Origin: Clostridia bacterium
GTDB lineage: Bacteria; Bacillota_A; Clostridia; TANB77; CAG-508
Assembly: GCA_022791475.1 (NCBI GenBank)
Contig: JAAVZD010000004.1
Span: 62,001-126,000, forward strand
Reading direction: 5' to 3'
DNA length: 64,000 nucleotides
Shown here piece after piece: positions 36,021-48,804 of the stretch. The notes beneath the pieces were generated by a model, which was not told where the DNA came from, made no database searches, and saw only the letters and a program-made list of their open reading frames with translations. How positions within the stretch are numbered: position 1 is the stretch's first letter; the number at the start of each line of letters is the position of its first letter. The position numbers were made by a program, and so were the translations under genes.

Positions 36021-36971
36021 ATGAAAAATATAAAGAAAATAGTATCACTAATTTTAACGTTAATAATAATATCAATATATAACTACTCTTTTGCAGATGT
36101 AGGAAGTTTTGATAGATATGATAGTCCAAGTTGGGACTCAGGCTCAAGCTGGAGTTCAAGTGATTGGGGAAGTTCATCTAGCAGTTGGGACTGGGATGAT
36201 AATTATTCTTCAGACGGAGATTTAGGCTTTTTAATAGGTCTCTTATTTGGAAGTAGTGGTGGAAGAGTAATTCTAATAATTTTAGTAATATTTATAGTAG
36301 TATATTCTAGAAAATATAAAGGAAAAGGAATACAAAACATACCAAGAAATATACCAAATGCAAACAATGCAGTAAACACAAATAATATAAATGTAAACAG
36401 GTCAATGCAAGTAGCAGTAGAAATAATGAATAATGATAAAAACTTCTCAGAAGAAAAATTTATAAGCTTTACAAAAGAGCTATTTGTAAAATTACAAAAT
36501 TCATGGACAGCAAGAGATTGGGAATCAATGAGACTATTTGAAACACCAGAACTATTTGAACAACATAAAAACCAAGTACAAGGGTATATAGATACAAACA
36601 GAATAAATGTAATGGATAGAATAGCAGTAAACTATGCATACTTATATAGCTTTAAAATACAAGGAGAAAAAGAAATATTAGAAGTAGCACTAAAATCAAC
36701 AATGAAAGATTATATTATAGATGCTACAACGAAACAACTACTAGAAGGAAGTAAAACACAAGATAGACATACAATTTATAAATTAACATTTGAAAGAACA
36801 AAAGGGGCACAAACACCAGAAGAAACAGACGAAATAAAAACAACAAACTGTCCAAACTGTGGAGCACCAACAAAAATAACATCAGCGGGAAAATGTGAAT
36901 ATTGTGATAGTGTAATAGTAACAGGCGAGCACGGTTGGGTACTATCAAATTTAGAACCATTTACAAATTAA
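36021..36971 (+). CDS. TIM44-like domain membrane protein with C-terminal zinc ribbon
   Basis: 316 residues. Signal peptide (1-25), a Ser/Trp/Asp-rich low-complexity segment (about 28-70), one membrane helix (about 88-105), then a TIM44-like domain (about 135-265) with the W-x-x-R-x-W-x-x-M pattern in TARDWESMRLFETPE. The end carries a zinc ribbon, CPNCGAP...CEYCDS. Bacterial proteins of this kind are widespread in Firmicutes without a settled function. GGAG precedes ATG 36021. Confidence 0.85.
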   Translation: MKNIKKIVSLILTLIIISIYNYSFADVGSFDRYDSPSWDSGSSWSSSDWGSSSSSWDWDDNYSSDGDLGFLIGLLFGSSGGRVILIILVIFIVVYSRKYKGKGIQNIPRNIPNANNAVNTNNINVNRSMQVAVEIMNNDKNFSEEKFISFTKELFVKLQNSWTARDWESMRLFETPELFEQHKNQVQGYIDTNRINVMDRIAVNYAYLYSFKIQGEKEILEVALKSTMKDYIIDATTKQLLEGSKTQDRHTIYKLTFERTKGAQTPEETDEIKTTNCPNCGAPTKITSAGKCEYCDSVIVTGEHGWVLSNLEPFTN

Positions 36972-37009
36972 AAATATGTCCAAAGCAAAACCATATTATG
37001 TATACAAGG

Positions 37010-37045
37010 AAAACAAGAAGCAAAATTTAAGCTTCTTGTTTTTTC
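37010..37045. terminator. Terminator between convergent genes
   Basis: AAAACAAGAAGC-loop-GCTTCTTGTTTT followed by T. Confidence 0.85.
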
Positions 37046-37055
37046 TATCATTAAA

Positions 37056-37613
37056 TTATTTATAATTCTTTGGTAAATATGATGGTTGAAAATATTTTTC
37101 TTTCTCTTCATCACATAAACTATTTAAGAATTCATAATAATAGTCATAACTATTGTTATTTAATAAAAAATTAACAAAATAGTGAAGATATGCATAAAAA
37201 TCTGGAGAATCATCTAAAGGAGTCTCCTTAAAATGACGCCAAATCTTACTAATAGAAAAAATTTTAGAATTAAATACAATAATTTCAATTACCGTAGATG
37301 ACGTATAATATTTATATTCAGGATATTTTATACCTGAACCTGAAAATATTAAAGGTAGTTCTGAATTTTTACTAATGTACTTTTCTTTTTCTGAATCACG
37401 TAAAGAATTCATAAATTCTTCATATGTATTTGAATCTTCTTTTTTCCATATGTTTACTATATCATTAAGATGATATAGAAATTCATATGGATTATTATTT
37501 GGAGTGAAATCTAATTGAGAAGAATAAGAAATACCTATTATAATTCCATCTACAACACGAATAGAATATAAGTTACCTTTTTGTTGTAATTCAAAATTTT
37601 TTTCATTTTTCAT
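37056..37613 (-). CDS. Unknown protein with two internally repeated halves
   Basis: 185 residues. Two halves have a similar plan: an I-G-I/V-F-N beta start, a Tyr-rich helix (YEFLYHLNDIVNIW and FYAYLHYFVNFLL), then YEEFMNSLRDSEKEKY and YYEFLNSLCDEEKEKY. This points to an internal duplication of a roughly 85-residue module. I know no family. Start 37613 follows a good AGGAGGAAAAAT. No CGG codons; accessory position. Confidence 0.65.
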   Translation of the reverse strand: MKNEKNFELQQKGNLYSIRVVDGIIIGISYSSQLDFTPNNNPYEFLYHLNDIVNIWKKEDSNTYEEFMNSLRDSEKEKYISKNSELPLIFSGSGIKYPEYKYYTSSTVIEIIVFNSKIFSISKIWRHFKETPLDDSPDFYAYLHYFVNFLLNNNSYDYYYEFLNSLCDEEKEKYFQPSYLPKNYK

Positions 37614-37841
37614 ATTTTTCCTCCTTAACAATTGTAATAAGAGAATTTTAAGTTACTAATTATTGAAAGTATAATAGCATATTTTTTAGTGTAGGTCAAC
37701 AATTATAGGTAATTTCTTAAAAATATAGATAGACAATTAAAGTGTCAACATTTGTCAAAAAACTTTTTATTGAAGTTTATGGCTATACATAGTATACTAA
37801 TAACAATTAAATTTATTAATTAAAATCGGAGGTAAAGAAAA

Positions 37842-38051
37842 ATGAAAAATGAAGAAGAATGGGAATATTATAAACCTTTCATAGAAGAAGCAGAAAGAGA
37901 TATTGAAGAAAATGGAACAATATCTTGGGAAGAACTTAAAAAAGAATTAAAAAAGGATAGGAGGAGAAAACTATATATAAAAAGAAGAAATATGCAGTTA
38001 CGTTTAGCAAATTGGCTAGGAGATATATCAAAGAAATTCATAAGAACTTAA
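37842..38051 (+). CDS. Putative antitoxin, C-terminus read through into toxin region
   Basis: 69 residues. The N-terminal part (EEAERDIEENGTISWEELKKEL) looks like the small antitoxins paired with RelE/ParE toxins. The last 28 residues are very basic and overlap the toxin in another frame by about 79 bases, more than usual. Adding one T at about 37957 would create a stop right before the toxin's ribosome site, so the long tail may result from a one-base loss. A GGAGG site precedes the ATG. Confidence 0.55.
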   Translation: MKNEEEWEYYKPFIEEAERDIEENGTISWEELKKELKKDRRRKLYIKRRNMQLRLANWLGDISKKFIRT

Positions 38052-38296
38052 TAATATTTTCAATGAATTCGGCAAAAAAACTAGAAAGTAAATTAGATAA
38101 AAAAGTAATATTCTTAGAAGAAAATCCATATATGTATCAATATATAGAAGAGAATAATGAACTGCGAAGATTTTTCATAGATAAATATGCAATAATTTAT
38201 AAAATAGAAAAAAATAAAGTTTTTATTCTCAGAGTATTACCTCAAAAATCAAATTATAAAAAAGAAAATTCAGATATCTTAAAATTCAAATTTTAA
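37973..38296 (+). CDS. RelE/ParE-type toxin with a probable ATA start
   Basis: 107 residues if read from ATA 37973. The domain YAVTFSKLARRYIKEIHKNL...YIEENNELRRFFIDKYAIIYKI...VFILRVLPQK is a typical ParE fold: N-terminal beta strand, two helices, and a C-terminal sheet with the conserved Arg. The frame is open from 37961 but has no ATG, GTG or TTG before TTG 38009, inside the first helix. ATA 37973 lies 8 bases after a perfect AGGAGG, so either ATA is used as start or an ATG has mutated. The toxin may therefore be weakly made or dead. A hairpin terminator follows at 38349. Confidence 0.6.
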   Translation: MYKKKKYAVTFSKLARRYIKEIHKNLIIFSMNSAKKLESKLDKKVIFLEENPYMYQYIEENNELRRFFIDKYAIIYKIEKNKVFILRVLPQKSNYKKENSDILKFKF

Positions 38297-38433
38297 AATT
38301 AAATTCAATTATCAAAAATCCAATAAAAAGAAATTAAATAAGAAACAAATAAGCTAATTTATATCAAAAAAAGTAGCTTTAATTTTTTTGTATTAAAAAA
38401 ACGTCAAATCCCCAAAAAAATCCCCAAAAACCC

Positions 38434-38463
38434 TTGACAAGCTTATACTTTTTAAAGTATACT
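38434..38463 (+). promoter_or_regulatory. Promoter for rpoB
   Basis: TTGACA, 18-base spacer, TATACT. Confidence 0.75.
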
Positions 38464-38688
38464 AAAATAGTATAGGGCTATTTGCCCATTTTAATGTTTA
38501 CGTAATTTAAAAAGAAGAGGAATTGTATTAATTCTATATGTAAAAATCAATCTTTTTATGAGCAGGAAGGGGAGGTTTTTATAATATAAAATTAATTACG
38601 AGAAGGACTTCTTTTTATAATAAATTCAATTCACTAAAGTATAAGTTAGGAGAATACTATAACTATTTGAACACTTATTCACAAGGGT

Positions 38689-38741
38689 AGGGGACATTCC
38701 TTATCCCAAGTGGGAGTGACAAAAGGGTAAGGGGTGTCCCC
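38689..38741. repeat. GGGGACA...TGTCCCC palindromic repeat in rpoB leader
   Basis: Stem of about 17 bp with two G-T type mismatches and a CCAAGTGGGAGTG-containing loop. Belongs to the GGGACAG family. Confidence 0.7.
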
Positions 38742-38787
38742 TGACAAATTTTTTTTTCTGCTTAAATTTTATTTAGGAGTGATTGTT

Positions 38788-42528
<3,741 letters not shown>

Positions 42529-42929
42529 GAAAGTAGACTGATAGATTGGTAGATTGGGGACGGTTCGTAATCGGAAACAAGATAGAGAAGAACTTTAAGG
42601 GATACACAAAAATAATCTGGCTAGATTAGGAACTGTCCCCAATCGGAAACACACCGAAAATAAAAAATAAATAATTGAATATTTCAAAATAAATAAAAAA
42701 ATAGACAAAAAGGAATTGCACAGCAGTGGATTATTTTTGAATTTTAATGAAAGCCAAAATTAGAAATTATGAAAATGAAGAATGAATGATGAATAATTAA
42801 TAATGAATAATTAATTTTAATAATGAATGTTTGAATATGGATCTTACGTAGTTTGTGGGCGAAGATTATTCACTATTCATTATTCACTCTTCACTATTCA
42901 TTATTAAAATTAGAGAGGGGCTAAAAATA
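42529..42929 (+). repeat. 400-base rpoB-rpoC spacer filled with dispersed repeats
   Basis: 42553-42653 holds GATTGGGGACGGTTC and its inverted partner GAACTGTCCCCAATC around a 70-base centre, each followed by GGAAAC. 42770-42905 holds GAATGATGAATAATTAATAATG tracts, then the inverse ATTATTCACTATTCATTATTC. Nothing coding is visible. The rpoC ribosome site GAGAGGGG closes the region. Confidence 0.7.
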
Positions 42930-45900
42930 GTGGATGAATTAGAGATGTTTGATAAAATAAAAATTGGATTAGCATCAGACGAAAAAATTAGAGAATGGTC
43001 AAAAGGTGAAGTTAAAAAACCAGAAACTATTAATTATAGAACTCTAAAGCCAGAAAAAGATGGACTATTTTGTGAAAGAATATTTGGACCAACAAAAGAC
43101 TGGGAATGCCATTGTGGTAAATATAAAAGAGTTCGTTATAAAGGTATTGTCTGCGATAGATGTGGTGTTGAAGTAACTAAATCTAAAGTAAGACGTGAAA
43201 GAATGGGACACATAGAGCTTGCAGCGCCAGTTGCACATATTTGGTACTTCAAAGGTATACCAAGTAGAATAGCTTTAATGTTAGATATTTCACCAAGAAA
43301 CCTAGAAAAAATAGTTTATTTTGCTTCATATATAGTAACAGATAAAGGTACTTCAGGATTAATGAAATATCAAGTATTAACAGAAAAAGAATACACAGAG
43401 GCTGTTCAAAAATATGGTTATGACAGTTTCAAAGCTGAAATGGGAGCAGAAGCATTAGAAAAACTATTAAGAGAAATAGACTTAGAAGCATTATCAGCAA
43501 GCTTAAAGAAAGAACTAGAAAAAGCTAGTGAGCAAAAGAAAGCAAAATTAATAAAAAGATTAGATACAGTAGAATCATTCAGATTATCAGGAAATAGACC
43601 TGAATGGATGATAATGAATGTAGTACCAGTAATTCCACCAGAGTTAAGACCAATGGTACAATTAGATGGTGGTAGATTCGCTACATCAGACCTAAACGAC
43701 TTATACAGAAGAGTTATAAACAGAAATAACAGATTAAAAAGATTAATAGAACTTGGGGCACCAGAAATCATAAAAAGAAATGAAAAAAGAATGCTACAAG
43801 AATCTGTAGACGCTTTAATAGATAACTCAAGAAGAGGAAGACCAGTAACAGGTGCTGGAAATAGAGCATTAAAATCTCTATCAGACCTACTAAAAGGTAA
43901 ACAAGGACGTTTCCGTCAAAACTTACTAGGAAAACGTGTTGACTACTCAGGACGTTCAGTTATAGTTGTAGGACCAGAACTTCAAATATATCAATGTGGT
44001 GTTCCAAAAGAAATGGCAGTAGAACTTTTCAAACCTTTCGTTATGAAAGAATTAGTAGAAAGAGGATTAGCACACAACATTAAAAATGCAAAAAGAATGG
44101 TAGAAAGATTACGCCCAGAAGTATGGGATATATTAGAAGAAGTAATTAAAGACCATCCAGTAATGCTAAACCGTGCTCCAACATTACATAGACTTGGTAT
44201 ACAAGCATTTGAGCCAGTATTAGTAGAAGGTAGAGCAATAAAATTACACCCATTAGTATGTACAGCCTTCAACGCTGACTTCGACGGTGACCAAATGGCT
44301 ATACATTTACCACTATCACCAGAAGCACAAGCAGAAGCAAGATACCTAATGTTATCAGTAAACAACCTATTAAAACCACAAGATGGTAAACCAGTAACAG
44401 TACCATCACAAGATATGATATTAGGAAACTACTACCTAACAATGGAAGTAGAAGGAGAAACAGGAGAAGGAAATTACTTCTCATCTCCAGAAGAAGCAAT
44501 AATGGCTTACGAAAATAAAGAAGTAGGAATGCATGCTAAAATATTTGTAAGAATGAGTAAAGTAGACGAAGAAGGAAATGAAAGACATAAGAAAGTTGAA
44601 ACAACAGTTGGTAGAATAATATTCAATAAAGAAATACCACAAGACCTAGGTTTTGTAGATAGAACAAATCCAGAAAATGAATTTGAACCAGAAATCAACT
44701 TTGTAACAAATAAGAAAATGTTAGGAAAAATAGTTGGAAAATGTATAGAAAAACATGGTTTATCTAGATCAGCAGAACTATTAGACTACATTAAAGCATC
44801 AGGTTTCAAACATTCAACAACAAGTGGTATAACAGTTTCAATAGAAGACGCAAAAGTTCCAGAAGAAAAGAAAACAATATTAGAAGATGCAGCTAGTCAA
44901 GTAGAGAATGTATTAAAACAATATAAACGTGGTTTAATTACAGAAGAGGAAAGATACCAATCAGTAATTAAAATATGGGAAAGAGCTACAAGTGATGTCA
45001 GTGTTGCCATGAAAAACAACTTTGATGCATTAAACCCATTATATATAATGTCAGACTCAGGTGCCCGTGGTAACTTAGACCAATTAAAACAAATAGCAGG
45101 TATGCGTGGACTTATGGCAAGTACAACAGGTAGAACAGTAGAAATACCAATCAAGTCATCATTCAGGGAAGGTCTAGATGCTCTAGAATACTTTATATCT
45201 GCCCATGGTGCTCGTAAAGGTCTTTCAGATACAGCGTTAAGAACAGCCGATTCAGGATACTTAACAAGAAGATTAGTAGACGTTTCACAAGATATTATCG
45301 TAAGAGAACATGACTGTGGAACACACGACGGAATAGAACTTACAGCAATAAAAGATGGAAACCAAGTAATAGAAAGCTTAGAAGAAAGAATAACAGGAAG
45401 ATACCCATTAGAAGATATAATAAACCCAGAAACAAAAGAAGTAATAGCAACTCCAGACACAATGATTACAGCAAGTATGGCAGACCAAATAGTAAGTGCT
45501 GGAATAGAAAAAGTAAGAGTGCGCTCAGTATTTGGATGTAGAACAAAAAACGGAGTATGCTCAAGATGTTATGGTATGGGTCTATCTAGCCAAAAAGAAG
45601 CCGACATTGGTGAAGCAGTTGGTATTATAGCTGCACAATCAATAGGTGAGCCAGGTACACAGCTTACAATGAGAACAATTCACTCTGGTGGTGTTGCTGG
45701 TGTTGCCGACATTACACAAGGTCTTCCAAGGGTTGAAGAGTTATTTGAAGCAAGAAAACCTAAGGGTGTTGCTATAATAACAGAAATAGATGGTAAAGTT
45801 AAACTACAAGAAAACAAGAAAAAGAAAGAACTTGTAGTAACATCAAAAGACGACAGCAAAACATATGTAATACCATTTGGTTCAAAACTAAAAGTAAAAG

Positions 45901-46484
45901 AAGGAGACGAAGTAGTTGCAGGTCAACCACTTACAGAAGGTTCAATAAATCCAAACGAATTACTTTTAATAAAAGGACCAGAAGGAGTATACAACTACTT
46001 AGTACAAGAAGTACAAAGAGTTTATAGAAACCAAGGTGTTGATATAAACGACAAACATATAGAAGTAATAGGTAGACAAATGCTTAAGAAAGTAAGAGTA
46101 GAAGACAACGGAGATACACACCTATTTGCAGGTTCACTAGTAGACATGTACGAATTCCAAGACATAAACGAAAAAGCTATAGAAGAAGGAAAACGCCCAG
46201 CAACAGGAAAACGAGTACTTTTAGGAATCACAAAAGCATCACTAGCAACAGACAGCTTCCTATCAGCCGCATCATTCCAAGAAACAACAAGAGTATTAAC
46301 AGAAGCCGCAATAAAAGGAAAAGTAGATGAACTAATAGGACTAAAAGAAAACGTAATAATAGGAAAACTAATACCAGCAGGAACAGGTCTAGCAAAATAC
46401 AAAAACACAAAAATAAGCACAGAAAATGAAGAGCAAGAAACAACTGAAGCAGAAGAAACTTCTGAAGAAGTAGTAGCAGAATAA
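42930..46484 (+). CDS. rpoC: RNA polymerase beta' subunit
   Basis: 1184 residues. GTG 42930 follows GAGAGGGG and begins [18 protein letters not shown]. Zinc site near the start ([22 protein letters not shown]), catalytic [16 protein letters not shown] with the three metal-binding Asp, the bridge-helix region and a second Cys cluster ([13 protein letters not shown]). The C-terminus ends in an acidic [18 protein letters not shown] tail. No in-frame stop or CGG. Ends in a strong terminator. Confidence 0.97.
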   Translation: MDELEMFDKIKIGLASDEKIREWSKGEVKKPETINYRTLKPEKDGLFCERIFGPTKDWECHCGKYKRVRYKGIVCDRCGVEVTKSKVRRERMGHIELAAPVAHIWYFKGIPSRIALMLDISPRNLEKIVYFASYIVTDKGTSGLMKYQVLTEKEYTEAVQKYGYDSFKAEMGAEALEKLLREIDLEALSASLKKELEKASEQKKAKLIKRLDTVESFRLSGNRPEWMIMNVVPVIPPELRPMVQLDGGRFATSDLNDLYRRVINRNNRLKRLIELGAPEIIKRNEKRMLQESVDALIDNSRRGRPVTGAGNRALKSLSDLLKGKQGRFRQNLLGKRVDYSGRSVIVVGPELQIYQCGVPKEMAVELFKPFVMKELVERGLAHNIKNAKRMVERLRPEVWDILEEVIKDHPVMLNRAPTLHRLGIQAFEPVLVEGRAIKLHPLVCTAFNADFDGDQMAIHLPLSPEAQAEARYLMLSVNNLLKPQDGKPVTVPSQDMILGNYYLTMEVEGETGEGNYFSSPEEAIMAYENKEVGMHAKIFVRMSKVDEEGNERHKKVETTVGRIIFNKEIPQDLGFVDRTNPENEFEPEINFVTNKKMLGKIVGKCIEKHGLSRSAELLDYIKASGFKHSTTSGITVSIEDAKVPEEKKTILEDAASQVENVLKQYKRGLITEEERYQSVIKIWERATSDVSVAMKNNFDALNPLYIMSDSGARGNLDQLKQIAGMRGLMASTTGRTVEIPIKSSFREGLDALEYFISAHGARKGLSDTALRTADSGYLTRRLVDVSQDIIVREHDCGTHDGIELTAIKDGNQVIESLEERITGRYPLEDIINPETKEVIATPDTMITASMADQIVSAGIEKVRVRSVFGCRTKNGVCSRCYGMGLSSQKEADIGEAVGIIAAQSIGEPGTQLTMRTIHSGGVAGVADITQGLPRVEELFEARKPKGVAIITEIDGKVKLQENKKKKELVVTSKDDSKTYVIPFGSKLKVKEGDEVVAGQPLTEGSINPNELLLIKGPEGVYNYLVQEVQRVYRNQGVDINDKHIEVIGRQMLKKVRVEDNGDTHLFAGSLVDMYEFQDINEKAIEEGKRPATGKRVLLGITKASLATDSFLSAASFQETTRVLTEAAIKGKVDELIGLKENVIIGKLIPAGTGLAKYKNTKISTENEEQETTEAEETSEEVVAE

Positions 46485-46489
46485 AAAAA

Positions 46490-46528
46490 CAATGAGATTT
46501 TTGGGATGCACCCAAAAATCTCATTTTT
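46490..46528 (+). terminator. rpoBC operon terminator
   Basis: AATGAGATTTTTGGG-ATGCA-CCCAAAAATCTCATTTTT. Confidence 0.92.
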
Positions 46529-46668
46529 ATAATAAAGTGTTGCTGAAATTATGTAAATGTAATATGATAGCATAAAATTTATAAAACTACTATTTTAGCA
46601 CCAAAATGGAGAGTTATGAAAGTAACTAGAAAACTAAGCAAAATTAATATTTTAAGGAGGACATTTAA

Positions 46669-47247
46669 ATGAAGAAAGAAAAGAAGCGGGAGCTCACTAC
46701 TAAACAGTTAGAAAATAGGGCAAAAGTAACAAAATGGATGGAAAAATTCTTTTTTATTATGGCAACGATAGGAATTTTTGTAATAATGTCAATATTGATT
46801 ATAGTATATGATATACTGGGGATAACAACAACGTTTTTGAACATTTTTATCCCAAGTATTATAATTGAAATATTTTTTGGTATTATTGCATGTGCTTTTG
46901 AGAGTGCGACAGAAAAATATGAAAACAGTATAATAAAGCAAATGGCAGGGAAAGGAAATATCAAAGAAAAAGTTACTCTCAGAAATGAAAAATATGTAAA
47001 TACTATTCTTTATTATTATTCTGCTGATTCTGTAATAAACATTATGAAAAATAATAGAGAAGATACAGTAGAACTTACTAAAGAGCAGAAAAGAAAGATA
47101 GTAAACAGCATAATACACAGCATTGAAATACAAAAAGCCGAAGAAGAAACCATGAACATAACAATTAAAGTAGATGATGGAGAATGTATAGAAACAAAAG
47201 TACCCGAAGAAAAATTAAGAGAAATGTTTAATTTGAAAACTGAATAA
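46669..47247 (+). CDS. Two-helix membrane protein of unknown function
   Basis: 192 residues. A basic N-terminus, two membrane helices (about 28-50 and 56-78), then a soluble helical domain rich in Lys and Glu. I recognise no family. AAGGAGGACA precedes ATG 46669, and the leader carries AAGTAACTAGAAAAC as in other accessory genes here. Codon 7 is CGG (KKREL), apparently Arg; a +1 shift would stop seven codons later. Flanked by terminators, so monocistronic. Confidence 0.7.
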   Translation: MKKEKKRELTTKQLENRAKVTKWMEKFFFIMATIGIFVIMSILIIVYDILGITTTFLNIFIPSIIIEIFFGIIACAFESATEKYENSIIKQMAGKGNIKEKVTLRNEKYVNTILYYYSADSVINIMKNNREDTVELTKEQKRKIVNSIIHSIEIQKAEEETMNITIKVDDGECIETKVPEEKLREMFNLKTE

Positions 47248-47253
47248 AAATAT

Positions 47254-47288
47254 AGCAAAACTCACTTGTAATTCAAGTGAGTTTTGCT
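47254..47288 (+). terminator. Intrinsic terminator
   Basis: AGCAAAACTCACTTG-TAATT-CAAGTGAGTTTTGCT. Confidence 0.82.
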
Positions 47289-47306
47289 AACATTATAATA
47301 ATATAA

Positions 47307-47367
47307 TTTACAAAAATGTGATAAAACTAAAGAAAATGTTTACAAAAATGTGATAAAATAATATAAT
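47307..47367 (+). promoter_or_regulatory. mtaD promoter with duplicated 20-base element
   Basis: TTTACAAAAATGTGATAAAA occurs at 47307-47326 and again at 47339-47358, 32 bases apart, about three helical turns. The second copy forms TTTACA-17-TATAAT (47339-47367). Confidence 0.6.
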
Positions 47368-47410
47368 TCCTAATGAAAAAGGTAAATAATAAAAAGTAAG
47401 GAGAAAATAT

Positions 47411-48697
47411 ATGAAAATAGTCATTAAAAATGCAACACTTATATCAATGAGTGAAAAGAGAAAAAAGATTGAAGAAAATATAGATATAGAAATAATAGAT
47501 AGCCAAATAACAAAAATAACAAACAACATAGAAACCATAGGTGCAGATAAAGTAATAGATGCAAAAGGAAAAATAGTAATGCCAGGTTTAATAAATACAC
47601 ATGCCCATGTACCAATGAGCATATTTAGGGAAACAGTAGATGGATACAGTCTGCAAGACTGGCTTACAAAAAAGATATGGCCAATGGAAGATAAATTAAC
47701 AAATGAAGATATATATTATGCATCATACCTATCATTTTTAGAAATGATTAAAACAGGTACAACAACAATAAATGATATGTATTTCATGACAGAAGATATA
47801 ATAAAAGCAGCTATTGAATGCGGAATACGACTTCAAACAACAAGAACACTAATGGATGCAGGAAATGAAAAATTAGGAGAAGAAAGACTCGAAGAATTAA
47901 GAAAATTAGTAGAGAAATATAAAAACTATAATGATTGTATAAGTTTAAATGTAGGAATACATGGATTATACACATCAAGTAGAGAATATGTGCAAAAATG
48001 TATTAAATTTGCAAAAGAAAATGAATTACCAATACACATGCATTTTTGTGAAAATACAAAAGAAGTTGAAGATATTGAAAATGCATATAATGAAAAGCCA
48101 ATAGATGTATTAAACAAAGAATTTAAGGATACAAAAATAACATTGGCACATGCAGTTAAATTAAATGAAGAAGAAATAGCAAAACTTTCTCAAAACAAAA
48201 ACGTAAGTGTATCACACTGCCCAGTAAGTAACTTAAAACTAGGTTGCGGAATAGCAAATATATCAAAAATGATAAAAGAAGGAATAAATGTAAGCATAGG
48301 AACAGATGGACAAGGAAGTGGAACCAATCTAGACTTATTCGAAAGCATGAAATTTACAGCACTTCTTCAAAAAGGAATAAGTGAAGAACCAACTCAAATG
48401 CCAGCATATGAAGTATTAAAAATGGCAACAATAAATGGAGCAAAAGCACTAAGCTTAGAAGAAAAAATAGGAACAATAGAAGAAGGAAAGCAAGCAGATT
48501 TAATAATACTAAACTTAGACACGGTCGTAACAAAACCAGTAAATGACCTAGTATCAGACATAATATATAACGTAAAAGGAAATAATGTAGAAACAACAAT
48601 AGTAAATGGAGAAATACTAATGGAAAATAATAAATTGAAAATAGAAGAAAATGATATATATGATAAATGTAAAAAAATAATAGAAAGAATAAAATAA
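47411..48697 (+). CDS. mtaD: 5-methylthioadenosine/S-adenosylhomocysteine deaminase
   Basis: 428 residues. Amidohydrolase of the TRZ/ATZ group, likely deaminating MTA or SAH to inosine analogues. Metal ligands: NTHAHVPM near residue 60, HMHFCEN, AHAVKLNEEEI and SIGTDGQGSGTNLD. Length and order of motifs fit MtaD; related guanine or chlorohydrolase-type enzymes cannot be fully excluded. AAGGAGAAA precedes the ATG. Confidence 0.88.
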   Translation: MKIVIKNATLISMSEKRKKIEENIDIEIIDSQITKITNNIETIGADKVIDAKGKIVMPGLINTHAHVPMSIFRETVDGYSLQDWLTKKIWPMEDKLTNEDIYYASYLSFLEMIKTGTTTINDMYFMTEDIIKAAIECGIRLQTTRTLMDAGNEKLGEERLEELRKLVEKYKNYNDCISLNVGIHGLYTSSREYVQKCIKFAKENELPIHMHFCENTKEVEDIENAYNEKPIDVLNKEFKDTKITLAHAVKLNEEEIAKLSQNKNVSVSHCPVSNLKLGCGIANISKMIKEGINVSIGTDGQGSGTNLDLFESMKFTALLQKGISEEPTQMPAYEVLKMATINGAKALSLEEKIGTIEEGKQADLIILNLDTVVTKPVNDLVSDIIYNVKGNNVETTIVNGEILMENNKLKIEENDIYDKCKKIIERIK

Positions 48698-48702
48698 TAA
48701 TA

Positions 48703-48740
48703 TAAAAATGAATGATTTGCACAAATCGTTCATTTTTATA
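48703..48740 (+). terminator. Terminator after mtaD
   Basis: AAAAATGAATGATTT-GCAC-AAATCGTTCATTTTT, one mismatch. Confidence 0.85.
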
Positions 48741-48804
48741 TTATTTGACAAAAATCCCAAAAAATAGTACAATTATAATGTATAAAAAGGTAAAGGAGAA
48801 ATTT

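Larger units (their letters stand above)
38297..38787 (+). other. Gene-free region: terminator, rpoB promoter and long leader
   Basis: AAGCTA...TAGCTT with a T run (38349-38387) probably ends the toxin transcript. TTGACA-18-TATACT is at 38434-38463. A leader of about 320 bases follows. Near its end, 38689-38741 can fold as GGGGACATTCCTTATCC with GGGTAAGGGGTGTCCCC just before the rpoB ribosome site. rplJ and rplL, the usual neighbours, are absent. Confidence 0.6.

Noticed and set aside
37632..37841. A gene between the minus-strand unknown protein and the antitoxin
   Set aside because: The stretch is divergent promoter-like AT-rich DNA with no start and ribosome-site pair.
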